A stretch of DNA of 35,562 nucleotides. Source: Bdellovibrionales bacterium (GTDB lineage Bacteria; Bdellovibrionota; Bdellovibrionia; Bdellovibrionales; JAGQZY01). The stretch lies in assembly GCA_020435205.1 (NCBI GenBank), contig JAGQZY010000023.1:1-35562 (forward strand). The letters run 5' to 3'. Positions 1-8,133 of the stretch are shown here, one piece after another. A program made the position numbers and the translations under genes. The first letter of the stretch is position 1. The number at the start of each line of letters is the position of its first letter. The notes beneath the pieces were generated by a model that was not told where the DNA came from, ran no database searches, and saw only the letters and a list, made by a program, of their open reading frames with translations.

Positions 1-96
1 AACCACCGGAACCACCCCCGCTTTCAGGTGCACATCGCTGGCCTTTCTTTCTGCCGCTAAACTTAAGATTTCATCAAAGGATACCATTCTCACCAT
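1..96 (-). CDS. PilT/PilB-family pilus ATPase, N-terminal fragment
   Basis: The minus strand is open from an ATG at 96 to the window edge, giving 32 residues that begin MVRMVSFDEILSLAAERKAS and continue DVHLKAGVVPVV. The segment ASDVHLKAG matches the conserved SD(L/I/V)HL stretch near the N-terminus of PilT retraction ATPases and related PilB/GspE proteins, so this is probably a twitching-motility ATPase cut by the window. A second in-frame ATG at 87 is also possible. The gene is transcribed away from pgpA. Only the N-terminus is visible, so PilT, PilU and PilB cannot be told apart, and no Walker motif can be checked. Confidence 0.6.
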   Translation of the reverse strand, partial: MVRMVSFDEILSLAAERKASDVHLKAGVVPVV

Positions 97-212
97 TGTC
101 CTGTGCAAAGCCTGTCCTGTCTAGGATTCGCTGCCTTGCGTTTGTTGGAAAGAGTGAGTTTGCCGCAGGGAGAGCGGTTGACTTTACCGCCCGAGAGGTC
201 AAAAAAGAGAAC

Positions 213-698
213 ATGATTTTGCGTTTTTATGCGGCAGCTTTTGCCACACTTGGTGTGGGCAAAATTCCTAAAGCGCCTGGAACCTTTGGCTCAGCTCTGG
301 CGGTCTTCATATGGTGGCAGCTTTCCCCTCAGCCTTGGCAAAAAGAGTTGGTGTGGTTGCTCCTGGCTTTTATTTTTGGATTTATAGCCACTCAGCTCTA
401 TGAAAAGAACAATCACAAGCATGATCCCAAAGAGGTGGTGGTTGATGAGCTCATTGGCATGTGGATCGCCTTATTTGCTGTGCCGCCCACGATGACAAAT
501 ATGCTTTTCGCATTTCTTTTATTTCGTCTTTTTGATATTTGGAAACCCTTTCCCGTGGGCTGGTTGGATCGCAAGGTTCCAGGGGCATTAGGAACGATCT
601 TAGATGATGTGGCCGCAGGCCTCATCGCCCGCTTTCTTTTGCAACTGCTCATCATGATGGAAGTTTTGGCGACAATGGAGTTCCCATGGAATCTTTAA
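213..698 (+). CDS. pgpA: Phosphatidylglycerophosphatase A
   Basis: A protein of 161 residues, the usual PgpA length. PgpA dephosphorylates phosphatidylglycerol phosphate to phosphatidylglycerol in the inner membrane. Visible hallmarks are GKIPKAPGTFGSALAV near residues 16-31, an acidic VVVDELIGMW stretch in the middle, and LFDIWKPFPVGWLDRK followed by LGTILDDVAAG near the C-terminus, the conserved acidic and arginine-rich blocks of this family. Hydrophobic segments lie between them. The reading frame stays open upstream to 96, but the residues before MILRFYAAAF do not resemble the family, so the ATG at 213 is chosen. It overlaps the next gene by 13 bases, which suggests translational coupling. 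Confidence 0.9.
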   Translation: MILRFYAAAFATLGVGKIPKAPGTFGSALAVFIWWQLSPQPWQKELVWLLLAFIFGFIATQLYEKNNHKHDPKEVVVDELIGMWIALFAVPPTMTNMLFAFLLFRLFDIWKPFPVGWLDRKVPGALGTILDDVAAGLIARFLLQLLIMMEVLATMEFPWNL

Positions 699-1153
699 TG
701 GAAAAGTTGACGACGACGCTCAGAGAGAAAAAGTACAGCCTCTGCGTTGCAGAAAGTTGCACCGGAGGACTCCTTTCCAGCGAGATCACAAAACTCTCAG
801 GAGTTTCGGATGTTTATATGGGTGGTTTCATTACCTATAGTAATCGCATGAAGCGAGAGATCTTAAATGTTCCTGCTGAATTATTAAGCACTCTTGGGGC
901 TGTCAGTCGGCCGGTCGCATTACATATGGCCCGCGGTGCGAAGAACTTGACCAAAACCACTTGGGCTGTGAGCATTACCGGAATAGCCGGTCCGACAGGT
1001 GGGACAGACACCAAACCTGTCGGGACAGTCTGCTTTGCCATCGTTGGCCCTGGTTTTGAATGGACCACTCAAGTGGAATTTTCGGGAAGCCGAACCCAGG
1101 TGCAACAATCCTCTGCAGAGTTCGCCGCCCGCAGTTTATTAGAAATTATATAA
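686..1153 (+). CDS. CinA C-terminal domain protein (nicotinamide-nucleotide amidase type)
   Basis: A protein of 155 residues made only of the CinA C-terminal domain, as in PncC/YgaD, which deamidates NMN to nicotinate mononucleotide. Visible motifs are CVAESCTGGLLSSEIT (residues about 20-35), the GGFITYSNRMK stretch, the GAVSRPVALHMARGA helix, and SITGIAGPTGGTDTKPVGTV (about 96-115), all standard for this domain. The N-terminal MoaB-like CinA domain is absent. The start is supported by GGAG five bases upstream of the ATG. It lies between pgpA and recA, a common arrangement of cinA and recA. The substrate is inferred from the family. The symbol pncC would fit but is not proven. Confidence 0.88.
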   Translation: MESLMEKLTTTLREKKYSLCVAESCTGGLLSSEITKLSGVSDVYMGGFITYSNRMKREILNVPAELLSTLGAVSRPVALHMARGAKNLTKTTWAVSITGIAGPTGGTDTKPVGTVCFAIVGPGFEWTTQVEFSGSRTQVQQSSAEFAARSLLEII

Positions 1154-1178
1154 CTTAAAATCATAATGGGGGTTTTTT

Positions 1179-2297
1179 ATGGAAACATCACGTACAGAAA
1201 AAAATAAAGCTCTCGATCTGGCTGTTTCAGCCATCGAAAAGCAATTTGGAAAAGGCTCAATCATGCGCCTCGGGGAAGAACAAAGCTTGCACGGTGACGT
1301 GCCGGTGATTTCTTCCGGAGCATTAAGCCTCGATATCGGATTGGGGATTGGTGGATATCCTCGCGGAAGAATCATTGAAATTTATGGACCAGAAAGTTCT
1401 GGTAAAACCACCTTGGCTTTAACGGCCATTGCCGAAGCTCAAAAAGCTGGCGGCGTTGCGGCTTTCGTTGATGCTGAGCACGCTTTGGATGTGAACTATG
1501 CTCGCAACTTAGGTGTACGCACTGAAGATCTTTTGATCTCCCAACCCGACACGGGTGAACAAGCTCTTGAGATCACCGAAACGTTGGTTCGTTCAGGAGC
1601 TATTGATATTTTGGTGGTGGACTCTGTGGCCGCTTTGACTCCTAGAGCGGAGATCGAAGGTGACATGGGAGACTCGCACATGGGCTTACAAGCTCGCTTG
1701 ATGTCACAAGCTCTGCGTAAATTAACGGGAGCCATCAATCGCAGCAAAACCACTGTGGTTTTCATTAACCAAATTCGTTTAAAAATTGGTGTGATGTTCG
1801 GAAACCCTGAAACAACGACTGGTGGAAATGCGCTGAAGTTTTATTCTTCTGTTCGCTTGGATGTTCGTCGCATTGGCGCGATCAAATCTGGCGACGAAGT
1901 CATTGGTAACCGCACGGCTGTGAAAGTGGTTAAAAATAAAATGGCGCCTCCGTTTGCTAAAGTCGAATTCGACATTATGTATGGTGAAGGGATTTCCAAA
2001 GAAGGGGACATTCTTGATTTGGGTGTCAAAGAGGATATCGTTGAAAAGTCAGGCTCTTGGTTCAGCTATAATGGTGAGCGCTTAGGTCAAGGTCGCGACA
2101 ATGCGAAAACGTTCTTCAAAGAAAATCCAAAAATTATGGAAGAAGTTCGTCGCAAGGTTTGCGAAGTTCGCGGTATCACTTTTGGTAAAAAGCCAGCCTC
2201 CCCCGAAGCTAAAGAAGCTAAGGCCGAGGAAAAGCCAGCGACTGAAGATAAGAAGGCGGCAAACAAAGGCAAGAAAGCAGCACCAAGACAGCACTGA
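1179..2297 (+). CDS. recA: Recombinase RecA
   Basis: A 372-residue RecA, the ATP-dependent strand-exchange protein that also activates LexA cleavage. It shows the Walker A motif GPESSGKTT (about residue 70), the Walker B region [18 protein letters not shown], loop L1 around [19 protein letters not shown], and loop L2 [20 protein letters not shown]. The core ends near residue 335. The following tail of about 35 residues is Lys/Glu/Ala-rich and ends in a basic stretch, whereas many RecA tails are mainly acidic. GGGGG lies about seven bases before the ATG. A terminator follows 40 bases after the stop. No clear SOS operator was recognised in the 25-base gap upstream. Confidence 0.98.
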   Translation: METSRTEKNKALDLAVSAIEKQFGKGSIMRLGEEQSLHGDVPVISSGALSLDIGLGIGGYPRGRIIEIYGPESSGKTTLALTAIAEAQKAGGVAAFVDAEHALDVNYARNLGVRTEDLLISQPDTGEQALEITETLVRSGAIDILVVDSVAALTPRAEIEGDMGDSHMGLQARLMSQALRKLTGAINRSKTTVVFINQIRLKIGVMFGNPETTTGGNALKFYSSVRLDVRRIGAIKSGDEVIGNRTAVKVVKNKMAPPFAKVEFDIMYGEGISKEGDILDLGVKEDIVEKSGSWFSYNGERLGQGRDNAKTFFKENPKIMEEVRRKVCEVRGITFGKKPASPEAKEAKAEEKPATEDKKAANKGKKAAPRQH

Positions 2298-2336
2298 TCA
2301 AAAGCTTAGAGTTTTTGATTCTATTAGAAATAAAAA

Positions 2337-2362
2337 GCCTGATGATCTCATCAGGCTTTTTT
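2337..2362. terminator. Two-way intrinsic terminator between recA and the TPR gene
   Basis: A perfect inverted repeat, GCCTGATGA-TC-TCATCAGGC (2337-2356), is followed by six T residues on the plus strand and preceded by an A run, so it can also end transcription of the minus-strand gene whose stop codon is at 2366. The stem is nine base pairs at most. Confidence 0.9.
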
Positions 2363-2365
2363 CTT

Positions 2366-3052
2366 TCATAATTCACTGAGTTTCTTTTTTACTTGAATCA
2401 GCTCAGGATTGAGCATCAAGGCCTGTTCGTAAGCCACTTTTGCTTTTTTGATATCACCTAAGGCTAAAAGTGAGTCCCCATAAAACTGAAACACATCAAA
2501 ACTGACATAACCACGTTGTATAGCCTGTTGAAAATTACTAATAGCTTCTTTGTGTTGACCCATATGGGATTGAGCAATAGCAAGATTAGCTAGAGCACGA
2601 AAGTCCCTGGAATCGAGCTCGACAATTCTTGCAAATACGGCAAGACTGCATTGGGTGTTGCCGTAGGTGTTACAATCGGCACCCATCTCCTTCAATTCTT
2701 TTTTATCCATGTGGGGTGGGACTTTGTAATCACCTAGTTCGGCGAGAGCCACACGGTATTTGGGCATCTGCATCTCGTAATAGGTGATCAGTCCAAGACC
2801 GACCACAGAACAAAGAAGAACGCCGATAAACATGGCTTGGCGCTCTTTTCTTTGTTCCCTATTCCCCTTTAACGACCCATTTTCAAGATTGGCACTCACC
2901 CAAGTGAGAACCCATCCAAAGACTCCGGCAGTGATATACAAAGTAAAAAGCTGTGTCGAAACAAAAAAAGGTATCGCCAAGCAGGTTGTGCCAATGAGCA
3001 GAGCCAAATACTTTATCGCGGCCAATACCTTGGTTTCGAAAGCTTCTATCAC
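2366..3052 (-). CDS. Membrane-anchored TPR protein of unknown function
   Basis: A protein of 228 residues. Two long hydrophobic stretches lie near residues 14-50 and one near 74-93, so the N-terminal part is membrane-embedded. The C-terminal half (about residues 130-228) carries tetratricopeptide-like helix pairs, for example FRALANLAIAQSHMGQHKEA and FQFYGDSLLALGDIKKAKVA followed by YEQALMLNP. TPR domains act as protein-binding scaffolds, and the partner cannot be told. The start is a GTG without a clear ribosome site, so the exact N-terminus is uncertain. It faces recA tail to tail across a shared terminator. Confidence 0.75.
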   Translation of the reverse strand: MIEAFETKVLAAIKYLALLIGTTCLAIPFFVSTQLFTLYITAGVFGWVLTWVSANLENGSLKGNREQRKERQAMFIGVLLCSVVGLGLITYYEMQMPKYRVALAELGDYKVPPHMDKKELKEMGADCNTYGNTQCSLAVFARIVELDSRDFRALANLAIAQSHMGQHKEAISNFQQAIQRGYVSFDVFQFYGDSLLALGDIKKAKVAYEQALMLNPELIQVKKKLSEL

Positions 3053-3184
3053 AGAGCAAACAATACCACTGGCTTTTGTAAAACTGAGAGAGAAAAGATT
3101 TCCTGTACAAGATTTCGACGCCCTAACCAGTTGAAATGGCTAAGGCTTTGTCAAAAGCTTAGACGAAGCGACATGAATTTTTAT

Positions 3185-3727
3185 TTAGAAGGTGTAGGCG
3201 CCGTAAGCGGAAGCGCGGGTGAATAACTGCTGGCTGTCGGTTTCAAAAGGGGAGCCAAAAGCAGCGGCGCCTGAATTGGCTAATTGGATTCCCATGCGCC
3301 CACCCAGGGACCACTGTTGCGTAATGGCTCGAGAATATCCAACCATACCTTCCACAGCAAAAAGATCTTCGATGTAAGAGGAGCCGAGGTCGGTGGCATT
3401 AAAGAGTCCATAAGATGCGGAGCCTTGTAGGTAAATGGTGTCGGTGCTTTCCATCAACATGATTCGACCTAAAACTCTCGCCATAAAAATATCAGCACCA
3501 TCAGCATTACCGGTGGGAAGATCACCTTCGACTCCGAGGCGAAGCCAAGAGAACACTCGTGTGGTTAAAGCGGCGCTAATGAACAAAGTGCCACCGCCCA
3601 TGGTGGAATAGGTGAAAGAGGGCTCAAGGCTATAGGGGCTTGGCTTTTCCATGGTGGTGGAAATTTCGCTGGCAGCCATCGCCGAAGCACTAAAAAAACA
3701 AATCATTAAAACGATCAAACGATTCAT
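3185..3727 (-). CDS. Predicted small outer-membrane beta-barrel protein
   Basis: A protein of 180 residues with a signal peptide (MNRLIVLMICFFSASAMAAS, cleavage probably after an Ala near residue 19). The mature part alternates short polar and aromatic or hydrophobic strands and ends with YGAYTF, a C-terminal Phe typical of beta-barrel proteins recognised by BamA. An AAAGGAGA ribosome site sits about five bases before the ATG. I do not recognise the family, and an OmpW- or porin-like function cannot be claimed. The gene is probably monocistronic or cotranscribed with the aspartokinase gene upstream on the minus strand. Confidence 0.65.
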   Translation of the reverse strand: MNRLIVLMICFFSASAMAASEISTTMEKPSPYSLEPSFTYSTMGGGTLFISAALTTRVFSWLRLGVEGDLPTGNADGADIFMARVLGRIMLMESTDTIYLQGSASYGLFNATDLGSSYIEDLFAVEGMVGYSRAITQQWSLGGRMGIQLANSGAAAFGSPFETDSQQLFTRASAYGAYTF

Positions 3728-3809
3728 GTTGTCTCCTTTATATTTTGCAAAACGCTAACACCATAATTTGTGAGCGGACATCATTTTGTAGTGCGACACA
3801 GTACGAAAA

Positions 3810-3870
3810 GTGCCCAGACCCCTTTTGGGCTGGGCTTGATACGGAGTTCCCCGGAAAAGGAACCTGGCAC
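3810..3870. repeat. Palindromic (REP- or terminator-like) element after the aspartokinase gene
   Basis: About 61 bases fold as a three-part structure. The ends GTGCCCAG (3810-3817) and CTGGCAC (3864-3870) are nearly inverted copies. Inside are a hairpin GCCCAG-ACCCCTTTTGGG-CTGGGC (3812-3835, with an inner CCC-TTTT-GGG) and a second hairpin GTTCC-CCGGAAAA-GGAAC (3846-3863). The element ends directly next to the aspartokinase stop codon (3871-3873, read on the minus strand). On the minus strand the first hairpin is followed by ACTTTT, so it may serve as a terminator. The clover-like symmetry resembles REP/BIME elements, but no second copy is present in this window. Confidence 0.5.
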
Positions 3871-4608
3871 CTATTGGACGAGGGTTTTGAGACCCTGGGG
3901 TTTGTGGGCATGTGAGATTTCAAGCGGCATATTTAGCTCTTTAGCCATGCGAGCGGCCTTCACGTGTAAGAAGGGTGCGCCCTGTTCAGTGAGCTCAATG
4001 ATTTCATCCCAACTAACCTCGGGGCGATGAATAGCGTCACCATGGGTGTTGGGATCTTTATCAAAAACCCCTTCTGTATCTTTTTTAAATTCACATTTTG
4101 CACATTGAAAGTGTGAAGCCATGGCAATGGCCGTGGTATCCGATCCCCCTCTACCAAGAGTGGTGACGTCTTTAGTTTTAGGATCAACCCCTTGAAAACC
4201 AGCAATGATCACCACCCTATTTTGTTGGAGGGCCTCGGACACACGAATGGGTTTCACTTCGAGGATGGAGGCATCGCCATGGGTTCCACAAGTCATGATG
4301 CCCGCTTGGCTACCAGTAAAACTAATACAAGGAATATTAAGTTCGTTAAGAGCCAAACCCATGAGAGCCATACTGATCCGCTCGCCAGCGGTCAGAAGCA
4401 TGTCCAGTTCCCGTTGATTGGGATTTTGACTCATTTGGTGAGCCATTTGCATAAGATTATCTGTGGTTTTCCCCATCGCCGAAACAACGAGTAAAAAACG
4501 ATCACCCTTGTGGTAATCAGAACTGATTTGTTTAGCAATAGACTTGATCTTTTCGATGGAGTCCAAACTGCTGCCGCCGTATTTTTGGACTCGAAGATTT
4601 TCGATCAT
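3871..4608 (-). CDS. Aspartokinase catalytic domain without ACT domains
   Basis: A protein of 245 residues that matches the amino-acid kinase fold of aspartokinase, which phosphorylates aspartate at the entry to lysine, methionine and threonine synthesis. Visible motifs are VQKYGGSSL (residues 7-15, phosphate loop), LTAGERISMALM, ISFTGSQAGIMTCGTHGDA, TTLGRGGSDTTAIA (about 149-162) and the KDTEGVFDKDPN nucleotide-binding segment. It stops at about the point where the two regulatory ACT domains begin; usual aspartokinases are about 400 residues or more. The catalytic motifs look intact, so it is either an unregulated short enzyme or a truncated gene. It lies eight bases downstream of the lytic transglycosylase gene, probably in one operon. 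Confidence 0.85.
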   Translation of the reverse strand: MIENLRVQKYGGSSLDSIEKIKSIAKQISSDYHKGDRFLLVVSAMGKTTDNLMQMAHQMSQNPNQRELDMLLTAGERISMALMGLALNELNIPCISFTGSQAGIMTCGTHGDASILEVKPIRVSEALQQNRVVIIAGFQGVDPKTKDVTTLGRGGSDTTAIAMASHFQCAKCEFKKDTEGVFDKDPNTHGDAIHRPEVSWDEIIELTEQGAPFLHVKAARMAKELNMPLEISHAHKPQGLKTLVQ

Positions 4609-4615
4609 AGGTGTC

Positions 4616-5575
4616 TCAAATAGTTTTATTGGTTATTAGCTTGGCGTACTGTTTAACAAGACTTTTAGAACCGACGGGCACTTTTATCAAGTGCTTGTTG
4701 ATTTCACGGGGCACAAAGCCACGGATAAGATCGGGATTAAGGTCTTTTAAGTAGCGCTTTTTAACGCCAATGTACTGGGCTAAATTGTTTAAGTCAGTCC
4801 CGCCGGGCACATAGGTTTCCTCAAATTTATATGGGACTTTATAATTAAGGTCGCGAAATCCATATAAAGCTGGAGACTTGGCAATCAGTGTCGCCGCAAT
4901 GATTTTAGGAACGTAATTAATGGTCTCATTCGGCAAAACCTTCATTTCCGCCATCTCCCAAAAATTGTTGGTTCCATGGCGTTTGATGAGGCGATAAATT
5001 CTATTTTCCCCTGTGTTATAAGATGCTGACACTAAATGCCAGGAGCGAAACATCTTATAAAGGTCTTTTTTGTATTTGATCGCAGCCTTGGTGGCTTTGG
5101 TAAAGTTTCGTCTTTCGTCAATCCACCAATTCACTTTTAAACCATAGCGTCTTGCGGTGGGAGCCACAAATTGCCAAATGCCAACGGCACCGGCCGGGCT
5201 GTGGGCTTGATTGACAAAACCGCTTTCAATCATGGCTACATAAAGCAAATCCTGCGGGAGCTGGTGTTCCTCGAGCTGATTTTGAATATAAGGTGCATAG
5301 CGAGCCGAGCGTTCTAACCAACGCTTAAAGGATGATTTGCCAGTGGTTTGAAAATACTTTATCCATTTGCGAACCTGATGGTTGTAGGTCACTGGGAAGT
5401 CAAAAATAGGTGGGGAAAAGCGTTGTTTTACCGGAGCTAGAGTTTCCCCGTGGCTGCGAAAATCCTGGTCGGGAAAATAGGGTATGCCTTTTCGATTTTT
5501 AATAGCCGCATGAGAATGAGTAGGCAAACAAAAACAAAATACCAAAAGAGCTGTCAGAGAAATCCATTTCATCAT
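4616..5575 (-). CDS. MltD-like membrane-bound or periplasmic lytic transglycosylase
   Basis: A protein of 319 residues with a signal peptide (residues about 1-23, ending THSHAA). The SLT domain covers about 90-230: the catalytic Glu lies in LLYVAMIESGFVNQAHS (near residue 117), followed by PAGAVGIWQFVAPTARRYGL and later VSASYNTGENRI, the three signature blocks of family 1 lytic transglycosylases. The final 60 residues (YVPGGTDLNNLAQYIG onward) look like a LysM-type peptidoglycan-binding module. It should cut glycan strands in the periplasm with formation of 1,6-anhydroMurNAc. It is transcribed away from the flagellar operon. Two adjacent ATGs make the start ambiguous by one codon. Confidence 0.85.
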   Translation of the reverse strand: MMKWISLTALLVFCFCLPTHSHAAIKNRKGIPYFPDQDFRSHGETLAPVKQRFSPPIFDFPVTYNHQVRKWIKYFQTTGKSSFKRWLERSARYAPYIQNQLEEHQLPQDLLYVAMIESGFVNQAHSPAGAVGIWQFVAPTARRYGLKVNWWIDERRNFTKATKAAIKYKKDLYKMFRSWHLVSASYNTGENRIYRLIKRHGTNNFWEMAEMKVLPNETINYVPKIIAATLIAKSPALYGFRDLNYKVPYKFEETYVPGGTDLNNLAQYIGVKKRYLKDLNPDLIRGFVPREINKHLIKVPVGSKSLVKQYAKLITNKTI

Positions 5576-5830
5576 TTTTCCATTATGACTAATTTTTCTT
5601 AAACCGTCGATGATCTTTATGTGGCAAAGATTTGACGTCCATGTCAGTAAAGTGGCATTTCAAATGAAAAAGGTCGACCTTGGTCCAACTGAAAGGTTCA
5701 TTCCGTTGACTCATTCATCCTCGCTCAATTTTCAAATCTTCCATTGCAAACGAGTGTATTTAGATGTGATCTCTCAATCCTATGCAAAGGTAGGGAAAAT
5801 TCATCATCAGTGTTCTAAATTGAAACAAGT

Positions 5831-5844
5831 GGCATAGGCATTGC
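5831..5844 (+). promoter_or_regulatory. Sigma-54 (RpoN) promoter upstream of flgF
   Basis: The sequence GTGGCATAGGCATTGCTTTG contains GG (5831-5832), ten bases, then GC (5843-5844), matching the -24/-12 consensus TGGCAC-N5-TTGC closely (TGGCAT and TTGCT). The start site should fall near 5855-5857, only three to five bases before the flgF ATG at 5860. The preceding 250 bases (5576-5830) hold no convincing gene and could carry enhancer sites for an NtrC-type activator, though I see no specific binding motif. Confidence 0.7.
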
Positions 5845-5859
5845 TTTGCTCTTTATAGT

Positions 5860-6675
5860 ATGAGTACCAAAGGAATATATACAGCCGTTAGTGGAGCCGT
5901 TGCGCACAGTTCAAAGTTGGATACGATAGCCAACAATATTGCTAATGCGAATACTCCGGGCTTTAAAAAAGATCAGCAGCTTTTCAAGGAGTATTTAACG
6001 GCCTATGAGAAGCAACCCGAAGTTCTAGAATCGCCAAAGATTCCGGCTTCGATTGAAAGCTTTTATCCGCTCAACGGGGGAGATAAGTCCTACGTCGATA
6101 CAGCAGGGACATCGACAAGTTTTGCGCAGGGAGCTTTGAAACTGACGGCAAACCCTATGGACCTTGCTATTGAAGGCGATGCCTTTTTTGAAGTGCAAAC
6201 AACAGCGGGCCCTCGCTTCACACGTAATGGCCATTTTACTTTAAATGGTGATGGTGTTGTGGTGAATAAAGAAGGCTTTCCCTTACTGCTAGAAGGGATT
6301 GAGGGCACTCCTGTTGAAGAAAGAATGATTCGCGTGGAGGGCGCAGACCAATTCACAGTCACGGCACGAGGCGATGTTATTGTCGGTGGTCAAAACTATG
6401 GATCCCTTTCCTTGCAAACCGCCACTGAAAAGGATGCTCTCCACAAAGAAGGTGGGTCTCTTTTTACGGTTCGTGAAAATTTTGATAATCAGATTGTAAA
6501 GGCGACAAACTTTAAGGTGCACCAGGGCGCTTTTGAACAGAGTAACGTCAACATTGTAAAAGAAATGACAGATATGATCAATGCCACTCGGGTTTTTGAA
6601 AGTACACAAAAAGCCATACAGGCCTATGATCAAATGAACCAAAAGCTGGCCAATGACGTGCCAAAACTAAGGTAA
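5860..6675 (+). CDS. flgF: Flagellar basal-body rod protein FlgF
   Basis: A protein of 271 residues of the flagellar rod/hook family. The N-terminus GIYTAVSGAVAHSSKLDTIA with NNIANANTPGFKKD is the conserved rod-protein signature, and the C-terminus NVNIVKEMTDMINATRVFES with AIQAYDQMNQKL is the matching terminal helix. The flgF assignment follows from its position immediately before flgG. The start is fixed by the family N-terminus. There is no Shine-Dalgarno sequence before the ATG, and the predicted sigma-54 transcript would have almost no leader. It is the first gene of flgF-G-A-H-I, with a ten-base gap to flgG. Confidence 0.9.
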   Translation: MSTKGIYTAVSGAVAHSSKLDTIANNIANANTPGFKKDQQLFKEYLTAYEKQPEVLESPKIPASIESFYPLNGGDKSYVDTAGTSTSFAQGALKLTANPMDLAIEGDAFFEVQTTAGPRFTRNGHFTLNGDGVVVNKEGFPLLLEGIEGTPVEERMIRVEGADQFTVTARGDVIVGGQNYGSLSLQTATEKDALHKEGGSLFTVRENFDNQIVKATNFKVHQGAFEQSNVNIVKEMTDMINATRVFESTQKAIQAYDQMNQKLANDVPKLR

Positions 6676-6685
6676 CGGAGACACT

Positions 6686-7471
6686 ATGTTAAAAGCACTT
6701 AACACAGCCGCTACAGGAATGCAGGCTCAACAGTCGAATATGGAAGTCATATCGAACAACATGGCCAACGCTTCTACGGTGGGATTCAAAAAAGCTCGAG
6801 CCGAGTTCGAAGATCTGCTGTATCAAAACATGAAGGAGCCAGGGGCGGCCACGGGTTTAAATGCTGTTTCGCCCACGGGAGTGCAAATTGGACTTGGAGT
6901 TAAAAACTCAGCTGTGCAAAGGGATCATGCTGCGGGGTCAGTAAGAATTTCTGATAGCCCTTTTGATTTGATGATTGAGGGTAAAGGTTTTTTTCAAGTT
7001 CAAAACGAAGAGGGTGACATTTTTTATACACGTAATGGTGAGTTCAAGAGAAATGGTGATGGTTTTCTTGTCGACAAAAACGGCAATCTCTTTTACCCAG
7101 AACTTAAGATTCCTGAAGACGCAGCACTGATCAATATCAACTACAAAGGTGAGGTTGAGTTGATCCGTGACCGCATGTCAAAACCAGAAAATATAGGACA
7201 AGTTGAGATTGCGACCTTCATTAACCCGGCCGGATTGAAAGCTCTGGGTAAAAACCTTTTCGCGTCGACTCCAGCGAGTGGTGAACCTCAGCGCGGAACA
7301 CCAGGAGTGGGACACTTTGGTAGTGTAGCCCAAGGCCAGCTGGAAGGTAGCAATGTTAATATTGTAGAGGAGATGGTCAATATGATCACTTCACAACGAA
7401 CTTATGAAACAAACTCAAAAGCCATGCAGGCTGCTGATCAAATGTTACAAACGATTAACAATATAAGGTAA
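6686..7471 (+). CDS. flgG: Flagellar distal rod protein FlgG
   Basis: A protein of 261 residues, the normal FlgG length. FlgG forms the distal rod that passes through the P and L rings. The N-terminus MLKALNTAATGMQAQQSNME with VISNNMANASTVGFKKARAE and the C-terminus EGSNVNIVEEMVNMITSQRT with SKAMQAADQMLQTINN are the family signatures. The internal PTGVQIGLGVK segment and the FFQVQNEEGDIFYTRNGEF block are typical for FlgG. A GGAG ribosome site precedes the ATG. The gap to flgA is only two bases. Confidence 0.96.
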   Translation: MLKALNTAATGMQAQQSNMEVISNNMANASTVGFKKARAEFEDLLYQNMKEPGAATGLNAVSPTGVQIGLGVKNSAVQRDHAAGSVRISDSPFDLMIEGKGFFQVQNEEGDIFYTRNGEFKRNGDGFLVDKNGNLFYPELKIPEDAALININYKGEVELIRDRMSKPENIGQVEIATFINPAGLKALGKNLFASTPASGEPQRGTPGVGHFGSVAQGQLEGSNVNIVEEMVNMITSQRTYETNSKAMQAADQMLQTINNIR

Positions 7472-7473
7472 CT

Positions 7474-8133
7474 ATGGTGAGGATTATTTTAGGGCTTTTT
7501 ATTTTTTCATTGCCAACTCTTCTCGGTGCCGAAGAGGGCTTGGCTATTCAGAAGCAGATTCGTGACGTCATTAGAGAAAAAGTTCATACACAGTGCCCTA
7601 CTTGTCGTGTCGAGATTGAATTTATTGAAAATATTAAAGCCAGTCGAGATGAAGCCATCAAGGAGGTTCATCCCACCCACCTTAAAGGAGAGAGTATTGT
7701 CTCCTATAAACAAGAAGGACAAATTAACAAAATCCCTGTGTCTATTCGTTGGTACGACCAAGTGGTCGTAGCTAAGAATAATATCATTCATGGAAAAACG
7801 ATTGAAGAGAGCGATCTTGCTAAGGTGGAAAAGGACATTACTTTTAATTCCATCGCGTATTTACAAGAGCCGAGTCAAGCGATTGGTATGGTGGGGCGAC
7901 GTCTTTTCCCGCGTGGGCAAATCGTTGATCTTTCTCAACTGAAGAAGCCAAGGCTGATTAAATACGGTCAGCCCGTCAATCTTTCCTTTGCACAAGGGGG
8001 GCTCAGTCTTTCGATGATGGGTCAGGCCCGTGGTGCGGGAGTCGAAGGGGATCGCATTCCCGTTATCATCAATGGGACTAAGAAGAAGGTGATGGCAAAA
8101 ATTTTAAGTAAAAATGAAGTGAGGGTAGAATGA
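7474..8133 (+). CDS. flgA: Flagellar P-ring assembly chaperone FlgA
   Basis: A protein of 219 residues with an export signal (MVRIILGLFIFSLPTLLGAE, cleavage near residue 18). The C-terminal half carries the SAF domain: VVVAKNNIIHGKTIEESDL, then IGMVGRRLFPRGQIVDLSQL, GQPVNLSFAQGGLSLSMMGQ and a final IPVIINGTKKKVMAKILSK with NEVRVE. FlgA assists FlgI polymerisation around the rod in the periplasm. It lies between flgG and flgH, a common order, and its stop overlaps the flgH start by four bases (ATGA). Confidence 0.9.
   Translation: MVRIILGLFIFSLPTLLGAEEGLAIQKQIRDVIREKVHTQCPTCRVEIEFIENIKASRDEAIKEVHPTHLKGESIVSYKQEGQINKIPVSIRWYDQVVVAKNNIIHGKTIEESDLAKVEKDITFNSIAYLQEPSQAIGMVGRRLFPRGQIVDLSQLKKPRLIKYGQPVNLSFAQGGLSLSMMGQARGAGVEGDRIPVIINGTKKKVMAKILSKNEVRVE

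Noticed and set aside
174-190. A GCGGT/ACCGC hairpin before pgpA.
   Set aside because: It is a five-pair stem with no T run and no known leader motif; it may arise by chance.
2366-3052. The TPR gene as part of an SOS unit with recA.
   Set aside because: It is on the opposite strand and separated by a two-way terminator.
5610-5837. An open 75-residue frame in the gap before flgF.
   Set aside because: It lacks a ribosome site and any family resemblance, and it runs into the sigma-54 promoter; the gap is better read as a regulatory region.
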